A program made the translations under genes and the position numbers. Shown here piece by piece: positions 26,215 to 35,479 of a DNA stretch of 64,000 nt. Below the pieces are notes generated by a model. That model did not search any database. It was given only the letters and a program-made list of their open reading frames with translations, and was not told where the DNA came from. Source of the DNA: Dehalococcoidia bacterium (GTDB lineage Bacteria > Chloroflexota > Dehalococcoidia > Lucifugimonadales > UBA1123); contig VXRN01000054.1 of the NCBI GenBank assembly GCA_009838465.1, positions 1 to 64,000 of the forward strand, read 5' to 3'. Numbering within the stretch: the stretch's first letter is position 1; each line of letters begins with the position of its first letter.

Positions 26215-26909
26215 CTATGGCCTGGTGAGAAAGTCCATTACATTACCGACTTTGAAGATATTGGTACTCTTGTAAGATACTGATTCATCTTGCCTGGGCT
26301 GCTTTATCGTATGGTCCACTTCGGTCTCAAGATTGTCATATACGAACACTTTCATTTCACGACCCTGCGCCGCCAACCATTCTTTGCACGCCGTCACTAA
26401 ACTTCCAGACGCATCCTTCTGATTCGGTATCAGCTCTCTAAGGTCCCGACTGCGCCGCAAAAGCCGCTTTTCATTCTTCTGCGCGTTGTCAAAATTACGA
26501 CTGCCGTGAACCGGACTGTCGTTCTGCCATATCCAGAAATGAAACTTCCGCAGGCTGCCGTTCGGCAGTTCTTCTTCTCGTTGCAACCCTTCCTCCGCCA
26601 GTAGGGAATATCGAGTAGATTCACATATGGGTCAAAAACGGAGTTCTTGGCCACCAGGGGAAACTTTGCCACTATCAGTACGAGTTCGGCTTCAGCAATC
26701 GTGTCCATCAATTCATCGACACGGCTTGGCACCGATCGCAATGTGTATCCATCGCCATATTCGAGAACCTGACGATACAACTCCGGTGAGTCGGGCACAG
26801 TGTACAGACTCCTGATAAACGTCTCGCCCACTCAAGGGAATTGAGCCCGAATCTGTTCATGGACTTTCATTAGGCACGCATGTGCCTGACGAGTTTCTGT
26901 ATCGGTCAT
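26215..26909 (-). pseudogene. Broken hypothetical gene with a nonsense codon and a frameshift
   Basis: An ATG at 26909, after GAGAGAGG, opens 25 codons to an in-frame TGA (26832-26834). The same frame continues as VGETFIRSLYTVPDSPELYR down to about 26580, where it must shift within a GAGAAGAAGAA run. The shifted frame then reads EEELPNGSLRKFHFWIWQND to the stop at 26215. Joined, they give about 230 residues of one unrecognised protein. Two separate lesions argue for real decay. Confidence 0.65.
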
Positions 26910-27088
26910 GCTAGGATACCTCTCTCAGTTCTTGCTAGATGAATGGATGAATTTGTACATGGCATCAAGTACCCGATTTCAGTCTAAGGTACCAGTCGGA
27001 TCGGGAATCAGTTCCGCGCAAACTGAATGTGACCTGTATCGATACGCTTACAGCCAGTCAGTCAAACGGATGAGGGTGTAGATTCGAA

Positions 27089-27711
27089 TCACGGCGCTGG
27101 TGCTTCACTGGTCGAGGTCGAGGCTGGAACAGTTTCGTCCGGATGCACCGGGGGTCTTGCCAGCCAGACCAGAATCGCGGCCAGCAGGAAGAATCCCATG
27201 AAAACCATAAAGGCGATATCGTAGCTACCGGTCCTGTCATGGACGAATGCCGCGAACATCGGCCCGGCAATGTCGGAGATCAAGAGTAGTGGTACGACCG
27301 CCCTTGTATGGCGCCGATGTGTCGCCTTCCGAAGTACCTGGCATAGACCAGCGGACTCATTGCCGTCAGGGCGCCGCCGGTGAGCCCGTAACCAAGGCTG
27401 AATCCAATGTATAGCTGCCACGCATTCGCGGCGTCGATAGGGAACCACAGGCTCGCAGCGTTCTTCATCCGCGACGGTGTGTCCACACCATCCGGTCGTC
27501 TGCACAGGAGCATTCGTGGGAGAAGGTGAAGGTAGTGGGATAGGGCGACTGTTGGCGTAGCCGTTGGGGACGGCTCAGGGGATCGTGTGGCTGTCGACAT
27601 GACCTCTACGACGGCGGTGGGCGCCTGAGAAGAAGTTTGCGCCGTCTCACCGCAGCCGGCGGGCGCCAGCATGGCCACGAGACAGCACAGGGTGAAGGCA
27701 GGATAGTTCAT
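27089..27711 (-). pseudogene. Chimera of a lipoprotein N-terminus and an MFS transporter C-terminus
   Basis: From ATG 27711 the frame encodes a lipoprotein start (hydrophobic core, then MLAPAGC) and a Pro/Thr linker (SPEPSPTATPTVAL). After about 70 residues it becomes transporter-like: NAWQLYIGFSLGYGLTGGAL, then TAMSPLVYARYFGRRHIGA. A frameshift near 27290 is needed to continue as LLLISDIAGPMFAAFVHDRT, then GSYDIAFMVFMGFFLLAAIL to a stop at 27089. Two unrelated gene ends were joined by a deletion. Confidence 0.65.
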
Positions 27712-27766
27712 CGTACTTGTCCAAAAGTGCAGTAGTCTGAAGTGCCATGCGACCCGCATCGACGCG

Positions 27767-28597
27767 TTACGCTGTCTCCCAGGTAATCAGCAGTTCCCTC
27801 ATCGGCCGCTGCCATCTGGGACGAAACCCCTCAGGCCCGGAGGTGAACAGCTCGTCGAAGTTGTCCCGGAAGATGCCGGTGGCCCGTTCCCGGTCCTCAG
27901 CGCGAAGCCATGGTCCCTCGACAGCCCACGTCAGGGCGTCCTCGCGGCTAGGGTAGGCCCTATTCTCCCACCATGGGCCTTCCGGCAACACCAGTACGTC
28001 GGGCAGGATATCCATCTCCCACAGCACTGAAAGAAGCTGGCGAAAGCCGGGCAACTGCACCTGCTCCTCACCGTGTGCCAGCTTGAACAGCGGTGTGCCC
28101 CTGCAGGGTGGCGGTTCGTTCCACAGTGTGATCACCACCCTTCTGCGTGCAGCAGCAGCCAGTTTCTCCACGAAGGGGACGATGTCCCTCACGAAGTAGG
28201 TCACGTCGCCCGAGAACACCACGTCGCCCTCGATGCCCACCGCGTCCATCCAGTCCGCCTGCACTCGCCGCGCGTTGTCGATTCCGGCCTCTCTGCGACT
28301 GGCCTCGAACTCCGCTCCCATTCCGGGCGAGGGCTCGACCATGACGACCTCCCTGCAGTACCGCGCCATTGGCAGGCACACTCTGCCTGCCCCGCCGCCG
28401 ACATCGACGAGCACGTCCCCTGGCCTCAGGTAGGATGAGATCATCCGCAGATTGGTTCCCAGGTCGCGGTTGGGGTCCATACGGAAGAACCCGGCCTCAG
28501 CGCCCCAGGGATCGCCCTGCGGCTCCGGTCCGAAGATGCGGGACTGTTGTGCGGCGATTGCGTCATGACGGGCGGCGTAGTCCGTGGCGGCTGACAT
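27767..28597 (-). CDS. Class I SAM-dependent methyltransferase
   Basis: About 276 residues from ATG 28597, which follows AGGGAG. Motif I is VLVDVGGGAGRVCLPMA. VVMVEPSPGMGAEFEA is the ribose-binding acidic strand, and DVVFSGDVTYFVRDI carries motif II. The C-terminal half has no recognised acceptor domain. It resembles small-molecule methyltransferases; the substrate is unknown. The nearest same-strand neighbour is the lipoprotein/MFS relic immediately downstream. Confidence 0.75.
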   Translation of the reverse strand: MSAATDYAARHDAIAAQQSRIFGPEPQGDPWGAEAGFFRMDPNRDLGTNLRMISSYLRPGDVLVDVGGGAGRVCLPMARYCREVVMVEPSPGMGAEFEASRREAGIDNARRVQADWMDAVGIEGDVVFSGDVTYFVRDIVPFVEKLAAAARRRVVITLWNEPPPCRGTPLFKLAHGEEQVQLPGFRQLLSVLWEMDILPDVLVLPEGPWWENRAYPSREDALTWAVEGPWLRAEDRERATGIFRDNFDELFTSGPEGFRPRWQRPMRELLITWETA

Positions 28598-28857
28598 CTG
28601 ATTGGTTCTCCCTGGGTCGTGGTGGCCCATGTCCAGTGGGCGAGTAACCTTAGCCATAACCCCCTGTGATGTGCAAGTCCCAACTCAGAGGGGCAGACGG
28701 TCTTCTCAATGAAGGTACTTACACCCCTTCGGGATGCCGGGTCGGTGTCCCTGTCTTGCCGCGCACCACTTTGACACTGACGCAGTTGGCTGAATAGAGT
28801 TTCGGACGGGACGGGCTGATATCCCACCCCGCACTTACATCTGGAGGAAGAAGCAGA

Positions 28858-29138
28858 ATGCACCTGAGAAGGATCGCCGTAATCGTCACGTTTCTCGTGG
28901 CCGCAGTCATCGTAGTCGTCATTGCTGGAATGACATTTATGGGTGTGTCCGAGGGGTGAGGCCTCACCAGGGACGGCCTCGCAGCCTGAACCAGGGCGTT
29001 TGTCCAGAAGGCCATCGAGTGCTACGAACGGGACGTCAGGCAGGCGATCAAAGACTACTGCAATAGTCTCGAGAGCAAAGACGGACAGTGGTACGGCACG
29101 ACGGGCTGATCTTCGGTTCGGGATGGTACGAGGAATAG
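28858..29138 (+). pseudogene. Relic of a Cache-domain sensory protein
   Basis: An ATG at 28858 with GGAGGAAG upstream encodes a membrane helix (IAVIVTFLVAAVIVVVIAGM). After stops, the sequence continues as RAFVQKAIECYERDVRQAIK, then DYCNSLESKDGQWYG, and, one frame over, HDGLIFGSGWYEE-stop. These are the opening and closing parts of a Cache sensor (repeating YYN...GQWY, then DGLIFGSGWY). The central 80 or so residues are gone. The first 33 codons could still make a single-span membrane peptide. Confidence 0.6.
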
Positions 29139-29508
29139 AGCTGAAGGATACGCTCACGCCACAGACCGGGTCGGTGCTGGCTGCCAAGTTCCAGGCGGCC
29201 GGTAGACGACGGTCCTTCCGACCGCCTCGTCCACGGTCTGCGGGGTCGAGGCAGCCGCTGAGGTTCCAGTGGATTAGTTTACTTTATATTTTATATTCTG
29301 TAGGCTTATGCCACATCTTTCGATAATCCCGGATATATGTCCGAATAGCTTGGGATTCCGTAATGCATTCCACAGAGCGTGGCCTCGTGACACTGAGTCG
29401 GACGCCCTTCTGTAAATCAGTGCACGGGCAAACCTAAGCGACGCCGGGATCTACGAATCGCTGGCCATAACGAAGTTGACGTATTAATTGAAACATATAG
29501 GACAGTAT
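29139..29508. other. Intergenic stretch, likely promoter region of the thioester reductase gene
   Basis: The stretch is AT-rich around 29275-29345. No gene is recognised. It probably contains the 29509 promoter, but no convincing -35/-10 pair was found. Confidence 0.4.
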
Positions 29509-30675
29509 ATGGAATCGAATAACCCACTGGCCGACGACTCTGTCCTGGCCCCTGAAGTCTCTCCGAGCGGCAGCGCGAAGACTACACGCTTGAGCCAGGC
29601 GTCATCGGTTCTGGTGACCGGGGCAACCGGGTTCCTGGGAGTCTTTCTGCTCGACGAGCTGCTACGCGCCACGGGACCGAGTACCCGGTTCTATTGTCTG
29701 CTAAGAGAGCGGGCTTCCGGGCAGGAGAGACCCGAGGATCGAGTACTGGAAACCCTGGAGTTCTATGGTCTGTCTCGACCGTCCACCGAAGGCCGGGTTA
29801 TGCCCGTCCTGGGGGACATTTCCCGACCCTGGATGGGGCTGGACAGCGAAGAGTACCAGGAGTTGGCAGAAAAGATCGACCTGATATTTCACTGTGCCGC
29901 CTCCGTCGACTACTCCTTATCTTATGAGGCGGCCAAGCCTCACTCTGTGGACGGTACATCGGAGGTACTCAGGTTTGCTTGCACGGCCGGAACAAAGCCT
30001 GTCCAGTACATCTCCTCAAACGGCGTCTTCCCTGGAGGAGACGACACTCCCTACATGGCAGACAACCGGATCGACGGCTTTGTCGACAGGATGGAAGGAG
30101 GCTACAACCAGGCCAAGTGGGCAGCCGAAAGACTCGTGTGGTCGGCAGTATCCCGTGGCTTGCCCGCCTGCATATACAGGCGAGGAAATATCGGTCATCA
30201 CAGCAGCACCGGCACGGTCAATCCCAACGACTTCCAGTCGCAGATCATCAGGGCCTGCGCCAGCTCGGGGTACGCGCCACTGGCGCCGGATTGGCGCTTC
30301 GAGATGACCCCCGTGGACTTCCTTGTCAACGCTATCGCCAGATTCTCCGACGATCCGGCGCATCTGGGAAAGGTCTATAACGTGGCCCAGCAGGACCCAG
30401 TTACCGCCGAGAGCGTTTTCGCCCATATGCAGAACCTCGGATACGAGACAGATCGCGTTCCACTGGATGAGTGGAAATCGAGGCTACAGGAGATGGCAGA
30501 CCGGGAAGACGACTTGGAACTGGGAGATCTGGTGCGCTCCCTGGACTCGGTCGAGGGTTATCTGTCCGACACCAGCTCCTACGACATCAGCCGGTTCTCC
30601 GAAGCACTTGCGGAGATTGGGATGACAATGCCGACAGTGGACACGGCCTACGTGACCAGGTTCCTGAGAGAGTGA
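29509..30675 (+). CDS. Stand-alone thioester-reductase-like NAD(P)-binding protein
   Basis: About 388 residues from ATG 29509; a TTG at 29488 adds seven. The site LVTGATGFLGVFLLDELLR and the DRVLETLEFYGL region match the thioester reductase domain of Lys2, carboxylic acid reductases and NRPS terminal domains. IFHCAASVDYSLSYE, then YNQAKWAAERL (catalytic Tyr-x3-Lys) and IYRRGNIGHHSSTG follow. Such domains release a carrier-bound acyl thioester as aldehyde or alcohol. No carrier protein or synthetase is nearby, so the acyl donor is unknown. Confidence 0.8.
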   Translation: MESNNPLADDSVLAPEVSPSGSAKTTRLSQASSVLVTGATGFLGVFLLDELLRATGPSTRFYCLLRERASGQERPEDRVLETLEFYGLSRPSTEGRVMPVLGDISRPWMGLDSEEYQELAEKIDLIFHCAASVDYSLSYEAAKPHSVDGTSEVLRFACTAGTKPVQYISSNGVFPGGDDTPYMADNRIDGFVDRMEGGYNQAKWAAERLVWSAVSRGLPACIYRRGNIGHHSSTGTVNPNDFQSQIIRACASSGYAPLAPDWRFEMTPVDFLVNAIARFSDDPAHLGKVYNVAQQDPVTAESVFAHMQNLGYETDRVPLDEWKSRLQEMADREDDLELGDLVRSLDSVEGYLSDTSSYDISRFSEALAEIGMTMPTVDTAYVTRFLRE

Positions 30676-30807
30676 AAAAGGGCTGGATGTTCACTGGGGA
30701 TGATATGCCAGGCATATATCTATCGGAACGATTAAGGTAATGAGACGGCGGCCTCAGCCCCGGCCGAACCGCCGTCGCCGTCGGGCTCTGAATTTCAGGC
30801 CCCCTGG

Positions 30808-31680
30808 CTAGCCCATGGTCTTTTGGAGGAACGCAGTCATCTGCTCTATGGCTCGCTGCGCAACATCCGTGGACAGGTCCCGCAGTACTCCCTGGCCATC
30901 CCCTTCGAACATCGTCACGTCAATCTGTCCACCGGCCCTGCGGTACTGCCTGACGAACTCGTCCAGGTCCGGGCGCGGATGCGCTGCCTCGTAGGTCCGT
31001 GCCAGACACAGAGTAGGCGGCAGTTCCGTGCGCTCCCCGCGGGCCAATATTCTAGCCGGAGCGCCTTCTGCCATTGCCTCTTCCGACACCCAGTACATAT
31101 CGTGCATGGCCACAGTACGCTCCCCAACTGACTCGGGGGTTTTGACATCGCCCCGAAGACCTTTGGCGTAATGATAACGACCCAGGGGATCGATCACCGG
31201 AGAGATCATGATCACGCAGTCCACGGCGCCATCTACGTCAGTCGCGCCGTTCCTGGAAGACAGCGCCACGTAACGGGAGTCGTGGGGCCGCATACCAAGC
31301 AGCATAGCCTGGTGAGCGCCACTGGAAGTACCCATGATGCCGATCTTATCCGGAATGCCGTTCCAGTCTTGGGCGTGGGGCTTGCACCAGCGGATTCCAT
31401 AGTGGATATCGGCCAGTGAGGCGGGGTATGACGCTTCCGGCGGAACGCGAAAGTCCAGGGCCGCCACGATGACGCCGTTCCCGGCCAGTGCTTCATTGCC
31501 AGCGTCGCCGTCCTCCCGGCTGCCATTCACCCAGGCGCCGCCATGCGCCTCCACCATTACCGGGAAAGGTCCGCTGCCGAGGGGTCTGAAAAGGCGCGCC
31601 AGGAAGGGCTTATCGCCATGACGCAGATATTCCACGTCTTCTATCTGGACCGCATAGGTGGTCTGTTCGCTGATAGTCAT
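30808..31680 (-). CDS. Alpha/beta hydrolase (BD-FAE/hormone-sensitive-lipase-like), catalytic His replaced by Gln
   Basis: 290 residues. The oxyanion motif is EAHGGAWVNGS, the nucleophile elbow is IMGTSSGAHQAM, and the acid residue probably lies in HPRPDLDEF. The expected GxGHGF near the end reads FEGDGQGVLRDL, with Gln264 where His should be, so ester hydrolysis may be impaired. It is convergent with the thioester reductase gene; a GC hairpin (30743-30750 with 30769-30776) lies between them. Confidence 0.75.
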   Translation of the reverse strand: MTISEQTTYAVQIEDVEYLRHGDKPFLARLFRPLGSGPFPVMVEAHGGAWVNGSREDGDAGNEALAGNGVIVAALDFRVPPEASYPASLADIHYGIRWCKPHAQDWNGIPDKIGIMGTSSGAHQAMLLGMRPHDSRYVALSSRNGATDVDGAVDCVIMISPVIDPLGRYHYAKGLRGDVKTPESVGERTVAMHDMYWVSEEAMAEGAPARILARGERTELPPTLCLARTYEAAHPRPDLDEFVRQYRRAGGQIDVTMFEGDGQGVLRDLSTDVAQRAIEQMTAFLQKTMG

Positions 31681-31961
31681 GCCAAGCTCCCTTCAGCCAG
31701 TTCAACTTCGGGTGTGAATGAGACAAGATTAGAGCCTTGAGGCCTCACCGTCAATCGGTATGCCGAGACAGTGCCGTTCACCCGAATCCGGACAGATGAC
31801 ACCATAAACCTGCCTCAGGGTGTAGAATCCTGCCGAGTGACATACATTTCAGACGCCGTTTCCCTGATACAGGACATGGCGCCAGAATCCGCAGTGGACA
31901 GTGGGAATGCTGGGCCTTGATCCTCCATCAGATCAGAGGCTATGAATCCGAGGAGTGAGCA

Positions 31962-32954
31962 ATGGTCGGTAATTCTGAATGGACTCCTGAACTGAGCCGG
32001 CGATGGGACCAGGAAATAGTTCGTTACCCGGACCCCGCAGTGGAGGTACTGGACCCGCGCTTCGGCGCCTATCGCATCGGGAATACGGCCATAGAGCGTC
32101 TGTTTACCGGAACGCGGTGGGCCGAGGGCCCGGTCTGGTTTGGTGACTTCAGGTCCCTGGTCTTCAGCGACATACCCAATAACCGGATGTTGCGCTATTG
32201 CGAGCTAACCGATGAAGTCACGCTGTTTCGCCATCCCTCCAACTACAGCAACGGAAACACCCGGGACCCGCAGGGACGCCTGATTACCTGCGAACACCTC
32301 ACCCGCCGGATTACTCGCACCGAGCATGATGGGAGTCTGACCGTGTTGCTGGACCGCTTCGACGGCAAGCGTCTCAACGCTCCAAATGACGTGGTCGTTC
32401 ACTCCGACGGCGCCATATGGTTCACAGACCCCGGCTATGGAATCCTGGTGGGATACGAGGGTGAGCGGGCTGAGGCCGAGCTGCCTACGCGAGTTTACCG
32501 GCTGGATGCTGACACGGGAGCGGCAACCGTGGTAGCCGACGATCTGGTCATGCCCAACGGGCTGTGTTTTTCTCCTGACGAGTCCCTGCTCTACATCTCC
32601 GACAGCGGCATCTCTCACGATCCCAATGCATCCGGGTACATCCGGGTCTTCGAGGTAGTGGATGGCAAGAAACTGCGTGGAGGCCGCGTCTTCACTGATG
32701 TGTCGCCCGGATTCGCTGATGGCATGCGAACTGACAGCGACGGCAACCTGTGGTCCAGCATGGGCTGGGCCGGACCAGGGACGGATGGCGTTCACTGCCG
32801 CACGCCCGACGGCGAATTGATCGGCCGGATTATCCTTCCGGAACCCTGCTCGAACCTGTGCTTCGGCGGCGTAAAGAAGAACCGCTTGTTTATGACCTGT
32901 AGCCAGTCGCTGTATTCGCTGTACGTGGAGGCGAGCGGTAACCAGCACCACTAG
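31962..32954 (+). CDS. SMP-30/gluconolactonase family protein
   Basis: 330 residues forming a six-bladed propeller. WAEGPVWFGDFRSLVFSDIP (Glu metal ligand), SNGNTRDPQGRLITCEH, LNAPNDVVVHSDGAIWFTDP (Asn ligand) and ISDSG are the SMP-30 signatures. ADGMRTDSDGNLWSSMGW carries the catalytic Asp. It hydrolyses sugar or aryl lactones with one Ca or Zn ion. The N-terminal 40 residues have no secretion signal. The gene stands alone. Confidence 0.88.
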   Translation: MVGNSEWTPELSRRWDQEIVRYPDPAVEVLDPRFGAYRIGNTAIERLFTGTRWAEGPVWFGDFRSLVFSDIPNNRMLRYCELTDEVTLFRHPSNYSNGNTRDPQGRLITCEHLTRRITRTEHDGSLTVLLDRFDGKRLNAPNDVVVHSDGAIWFTDPGYGILVGYEGERAEAELPTRVYRLDADTGAATVVADDLVMPNGLCFSPDESLLYISDSGISHDPNASGYIRVFEVVDGKKLRGGRVFTDVSPGFADGMRTDSDGNLWSSMGWAGPGTDGVHCRTPDGELIGRIILPEPCSNLCFGGVKKNRLFMTCSQSLYSLYVEASGNQHH

Positions 32955-33138
32955 CAACGACTTCAACGTTGAAGATTATCTGCATGCATCTCCCTCCGGA
33001 CAGATTCCCGACGATGCGGCGAAGGCCTCGGTTGTCGGCGATTGCCAGGATACCGTGAAAGTAAGGCCTGCGATTCGAACCCGCCAGGTCGATGTCCTAT
33101 ATCTCCATAGTGTCGTCGTCCTCGAAGCTGCCGGCTAA

Positions 33139-33306
33139 TCAGGTCAGCGGGGTGAATACGAAGTATTCGCGTGACTGGTTGAACCGGCGGGACGGAAGGC
33201 CGCCGCCGGGCCTTATCTTGGCGCCTGTCCTGTCCATTAAGCCGAAACGGACGGAAACCACATCTCCCGGACTAGGGAGTTGCGATGAGGTCGTCATTGG
33301 AGTCAT
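33139..33306 (-). pseudogene. Truncated MazF/PemK-type toxin remnant
   Basis: From ATG 33306 the frame reads PSPGDVVSVRFGLMDRTGAK, then IRPGGGLPSRRFNQSREYFV and FTPLT-stop. This is the N-terminal half of a MazF-like endoribonuclease (GDVV...F...D.TG.K.RP...). Stop codons interrupt the rest. It overlaps the antitoxin relic by about 35 bases, as in working TA operons. Confidence 0.6.
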
Positions 33307-33562
33307 CTCCCCAGTAGTCCGCCAGCACGGGATTGTGCGCCGAGTCCATTCGGCACAACTCGTCCGCCTCATCCAACTCGAACGGTTCGGCGCTGTCTGT
33401 TGGAGCAAGCGGGTTGACTTCGGCGGTTGCCGGGATGAAGGTACACTCGGCAACTATGCGCTGGGGGCATTAGGTCTCCGCAAGATGCAGGGCCTCCGCC
33501 TCCCACCTCTTTGCCTCGTCGACGGTCCATAGGCGTCTGTGGCTTGAAGATTGGTTCGTCAT
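33272..33562 (-). pseudogene. Antitoxin-like gene with an internal TAA
   Basis: ATG 33562 with GAGGAG upstream starts HRRLWTVDEAKRWEAEALHL. A TAA follows at codon 31, and the same frame then runs on to a TAG at 33272 with an acidic tail (FELDEADELCRMDS, DYWGDDSNDDLIATP). Position and charge fit the antitoxin of the MazF-like relic. No family is recognised with certainty. Confidence 0.5.
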
Positions 33563-34071
33563 GGCTCCTCGACAGGTCCGGTTACTCTAACGAAAGTACT
33601 TCAGCCTCCATCATAATTTCATCATGACTCAGGGTGGATTCTGAGGGATGTTTGCCTAACTTCGAAACAGCAGGACCTCGGGAAGTCGCATGTGTCCGAT
33701 AATAACGCAATTATATTAAGTTTATACATTCGTTCTTGCAAGGCGTCTGAATACCGAGTTCCGGCAATCTACCACTGCCTGAGACGCCAATCGAATGATT
33801 GCAGAGAGAGATGTGCAGAGTACAGGTCCAGAGTGAGAATTGCTTCGAAGCCAGTGGAAGAGCTTATTTCCATGATCTTTCCCCGCCGCCCACCACATAT
33901 CATATCGGGTGCGCGACTGCTCGACGAGGACCGGCCTCATGGCCCTCCGCTCGAAGCACGCTCGAAAGACCTAGACGGAACGAGACGCCCGATTCCAGTC
34001 TCAGTCGCCAAAGTAAACACCAAGTCGTGAGCAGTAGCTCCGCTGCGCTCGCGCTGGATGGCGAGCGACTC
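33563..34071. other. Intergenic stretch, nothing recognised
   Basis: No supported coding frame on either strand. AT-rich near 33690-33740. Confidence 0.5.
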
Positions 34072-34368
34072 CTATGCAGTAGGCAGGGGCTGATAGCGTT
34101 CGACTCGTATTCTGTCTTCACCCTTGCGCGCCTGAGCCAGATCGTACGCGGTCTGACGGGCCAGCCAGAAGTCGGCGCTGGACCATCCCGCCTTCTCCAG
34201 GCGAATGGCCATCTCGGGAGAGATCGCCGCGTGACCGTTCAATACTCGGGAAAGGGTATGGCGCGCAACTCCCAGAACCTTCGCTGCCTCGGTAACACTC
34301 AGGCCAAGAGGGTCCAAGCAGTTTCCTCTGACGCTGAGGCCCGGATGCGGTGGATCTTTCATGGGCAT
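34072..34368 (-). CDS. higA: HigA-family antitoxin (HTH)
   Basis: 98 residues from ATG 34368, which follows GAGGGAGAG. The helix-turn-helix is [20 protein letters not shown], then [19 protein letters not shown], the standard HigA/VapI pattern, with the C-terminal [17 protein letters not shown]. It represses its operon and neutralises HigB. Its start lies 16 bases after the higB stop. Confidence 0.92.
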   Translation of the reverse strand: MPMKDPPHPGLSVRGNCLDPLGLSVTEAAKVLGVARHTLSRVLNGHAAISPEMAIRLEKAGWSSADFWLARQTAYDLAQARKGEDRIRVERYQPLPTA

Positions 34369-34384
34369 GGTCTCTCCCTCCTCA

Positions 34385-34663
34385 TCAGTGATAATCGACG
34401 AGAGCGACGTCGTACACGTCGCCATCCTCAAACCTGAACGTGATTCGCCAGTTCCCAGAAATCGAAATGCTCCATAATCCTCGTCGGTCCCCTCTGAGGG
34501 GATGCAACCTGTATCCCGGGAGATCGAGGTCGCTCGGCCTGCTTGCTGCATCCAGGTCTGCCAGAGCGAGGGTGATTCGGTCCAATAGGTCGGCGGCTAC
34601 CCTGCTGGGATCGCCCCGCTCATAGAGTCTCCTCAGTCCTCGATGACGAAACGATCTAATCAT
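34385..34663 (-). CDS. higB: HigB-family toxin (RelE/ParE superfamily)
   Basis: 92 residues from ATG 34663 ([20 protein letters not shown]). [20 protein letters not shown], then [20 protein letters not shown] and DYH are the HigB core. It cleaves mRNA on the ribosome. The order toxin-then-antitoxin is usual for higBA. Both genes look intact, so this is the most complete TA pair in the window besides HicBA. Confidence 0.92.
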   Translation of the reverse strand: MIRSFRHRGLRRLYERGDPSRVAADLLDRITLALADLDAASRPSDLDLPGYRLHPLRGDRRGLWSISISGNWRITFRFEDGDVYDVALVDYH

Positions 34664-35299
34664 GATGTGATTATACCGCGTGCCGGTACAGCTATCAATG
34701 ACTCCCACGACGACAAGTGGATACAAGCCGCGCTCGACAGGACACAAGCTCACCCGCCCCACAATGGCGCTGATTCATGGCGCCACGCTGGGCGCACCCG
34801 CACGCGGACATTGCCATCCTGTCGTTTATGGCCGCCTGGGAGTATGACGGCAGGACTGCAGGCTATGTCAGAAACAAGTGTATGCTGGATGAGGATTACG
34901 ATGACAGTTGGGTGGCTAACGTTCCTAATGTGACAGGCGGGTACGGGAAATATGAGGTGGCGTCGAGGACACTGCTCGAGCCATGACACACCAGTTGAAA
35001 TAGCCGCCGCCGGACACTGGGAGAAAACCGGGCTGATTCGTGGAGACGGCCCAGTTTCATCGATTTTGGGCAGTTGTCAATGAAAACCGAATCCACAGGA
35101 GGCCCGTAGAGCGATTACTTTGGCCGTCTCTACCCAAGACACCTGAAAGCCCGTAAATTCACACAAAAGTCTCCGGCTACGCTGGGGCCGTGATGCGATA
35201 GGCACCCTAACGGGTAAGCTGTCATCGCGGTTGGCTTCTGCTTCTCTCTGCGTACGGCCTTGAAGCATTCCGGAGACCAGTGGAACAGCACCTCTAAAT
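34664..35299. other. Intergenic stretch upstream of the CRISPR-like relic
   Basis: No cas gene or other recognisable frame is seen. One 70-codon frame at 34777-34986 has no family match. If the relic at 35300 was an array, its leader or older repeats may have been here, but no further units at the 72-base period could be found. Confidence 0.4.
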
Positions 35300-35479
35300 C
35301 CAGCAATGGGCTCCTGCTTTTTCGAGCGCGGAAACGAGTGGAAGTCGGATACCAGACACCAAACACCGGCTGCTTCAATAGGGCCTCACTCTTCCGAGCA
35401 AGGAAACGGACAGCACCCGGAACAGGCCCGAGGACAGTGCCCGGCTTCAATGAGGCCCCATCCTTTCAGGCGGGGAAAC
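35300..35479 (+). CRISPR. Decayed CRISPR-like mini-array: three 36-base repeats with two 36-base spacers
   Basis: Units lie at 35300-35335, 35372-35407 and 35444-35479; the gaps between them are exactly 36 and 36 bases. The last two begin GCTTCAAT and end GGAAAC; the first keeps CAATGGG and GGAAAC. Units 2 and 3 match at 26 of 36 positions and all ten differences are transitions. The 5' GCTTCAAT and 3' GGAAAC ends resemble known CRISPR repeats. No cas genes lie in the window, so this would be an orphan, degenerate array. Confidence 0.5.

Noticed and set aside
26829-26836. In-frame TGA before VGETF as a second selenocysteine
   Set aside because: No redox motif precedes it, there is no suitable hairpin, and the same gene also has a frameshift.
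27060-27100. Second GATTCGAATC string resembling a tRNA T-loop
   Set aside because: No cloverleaf pairing around it.
32961-32974. 14-base perfect palindrome CTTCAACGTTGAAG after the SMP-30 gene
   Set aside because: Too short and without a T tract or repeated copies to call a terminator or operator.
33055-33100. GGTTCGAATC string resembling a tRNA T-loop (minus strand)
   Set aside because: The flanking bases do not form a T-stem or acceptor stem, and the string lies in the toxin relic.
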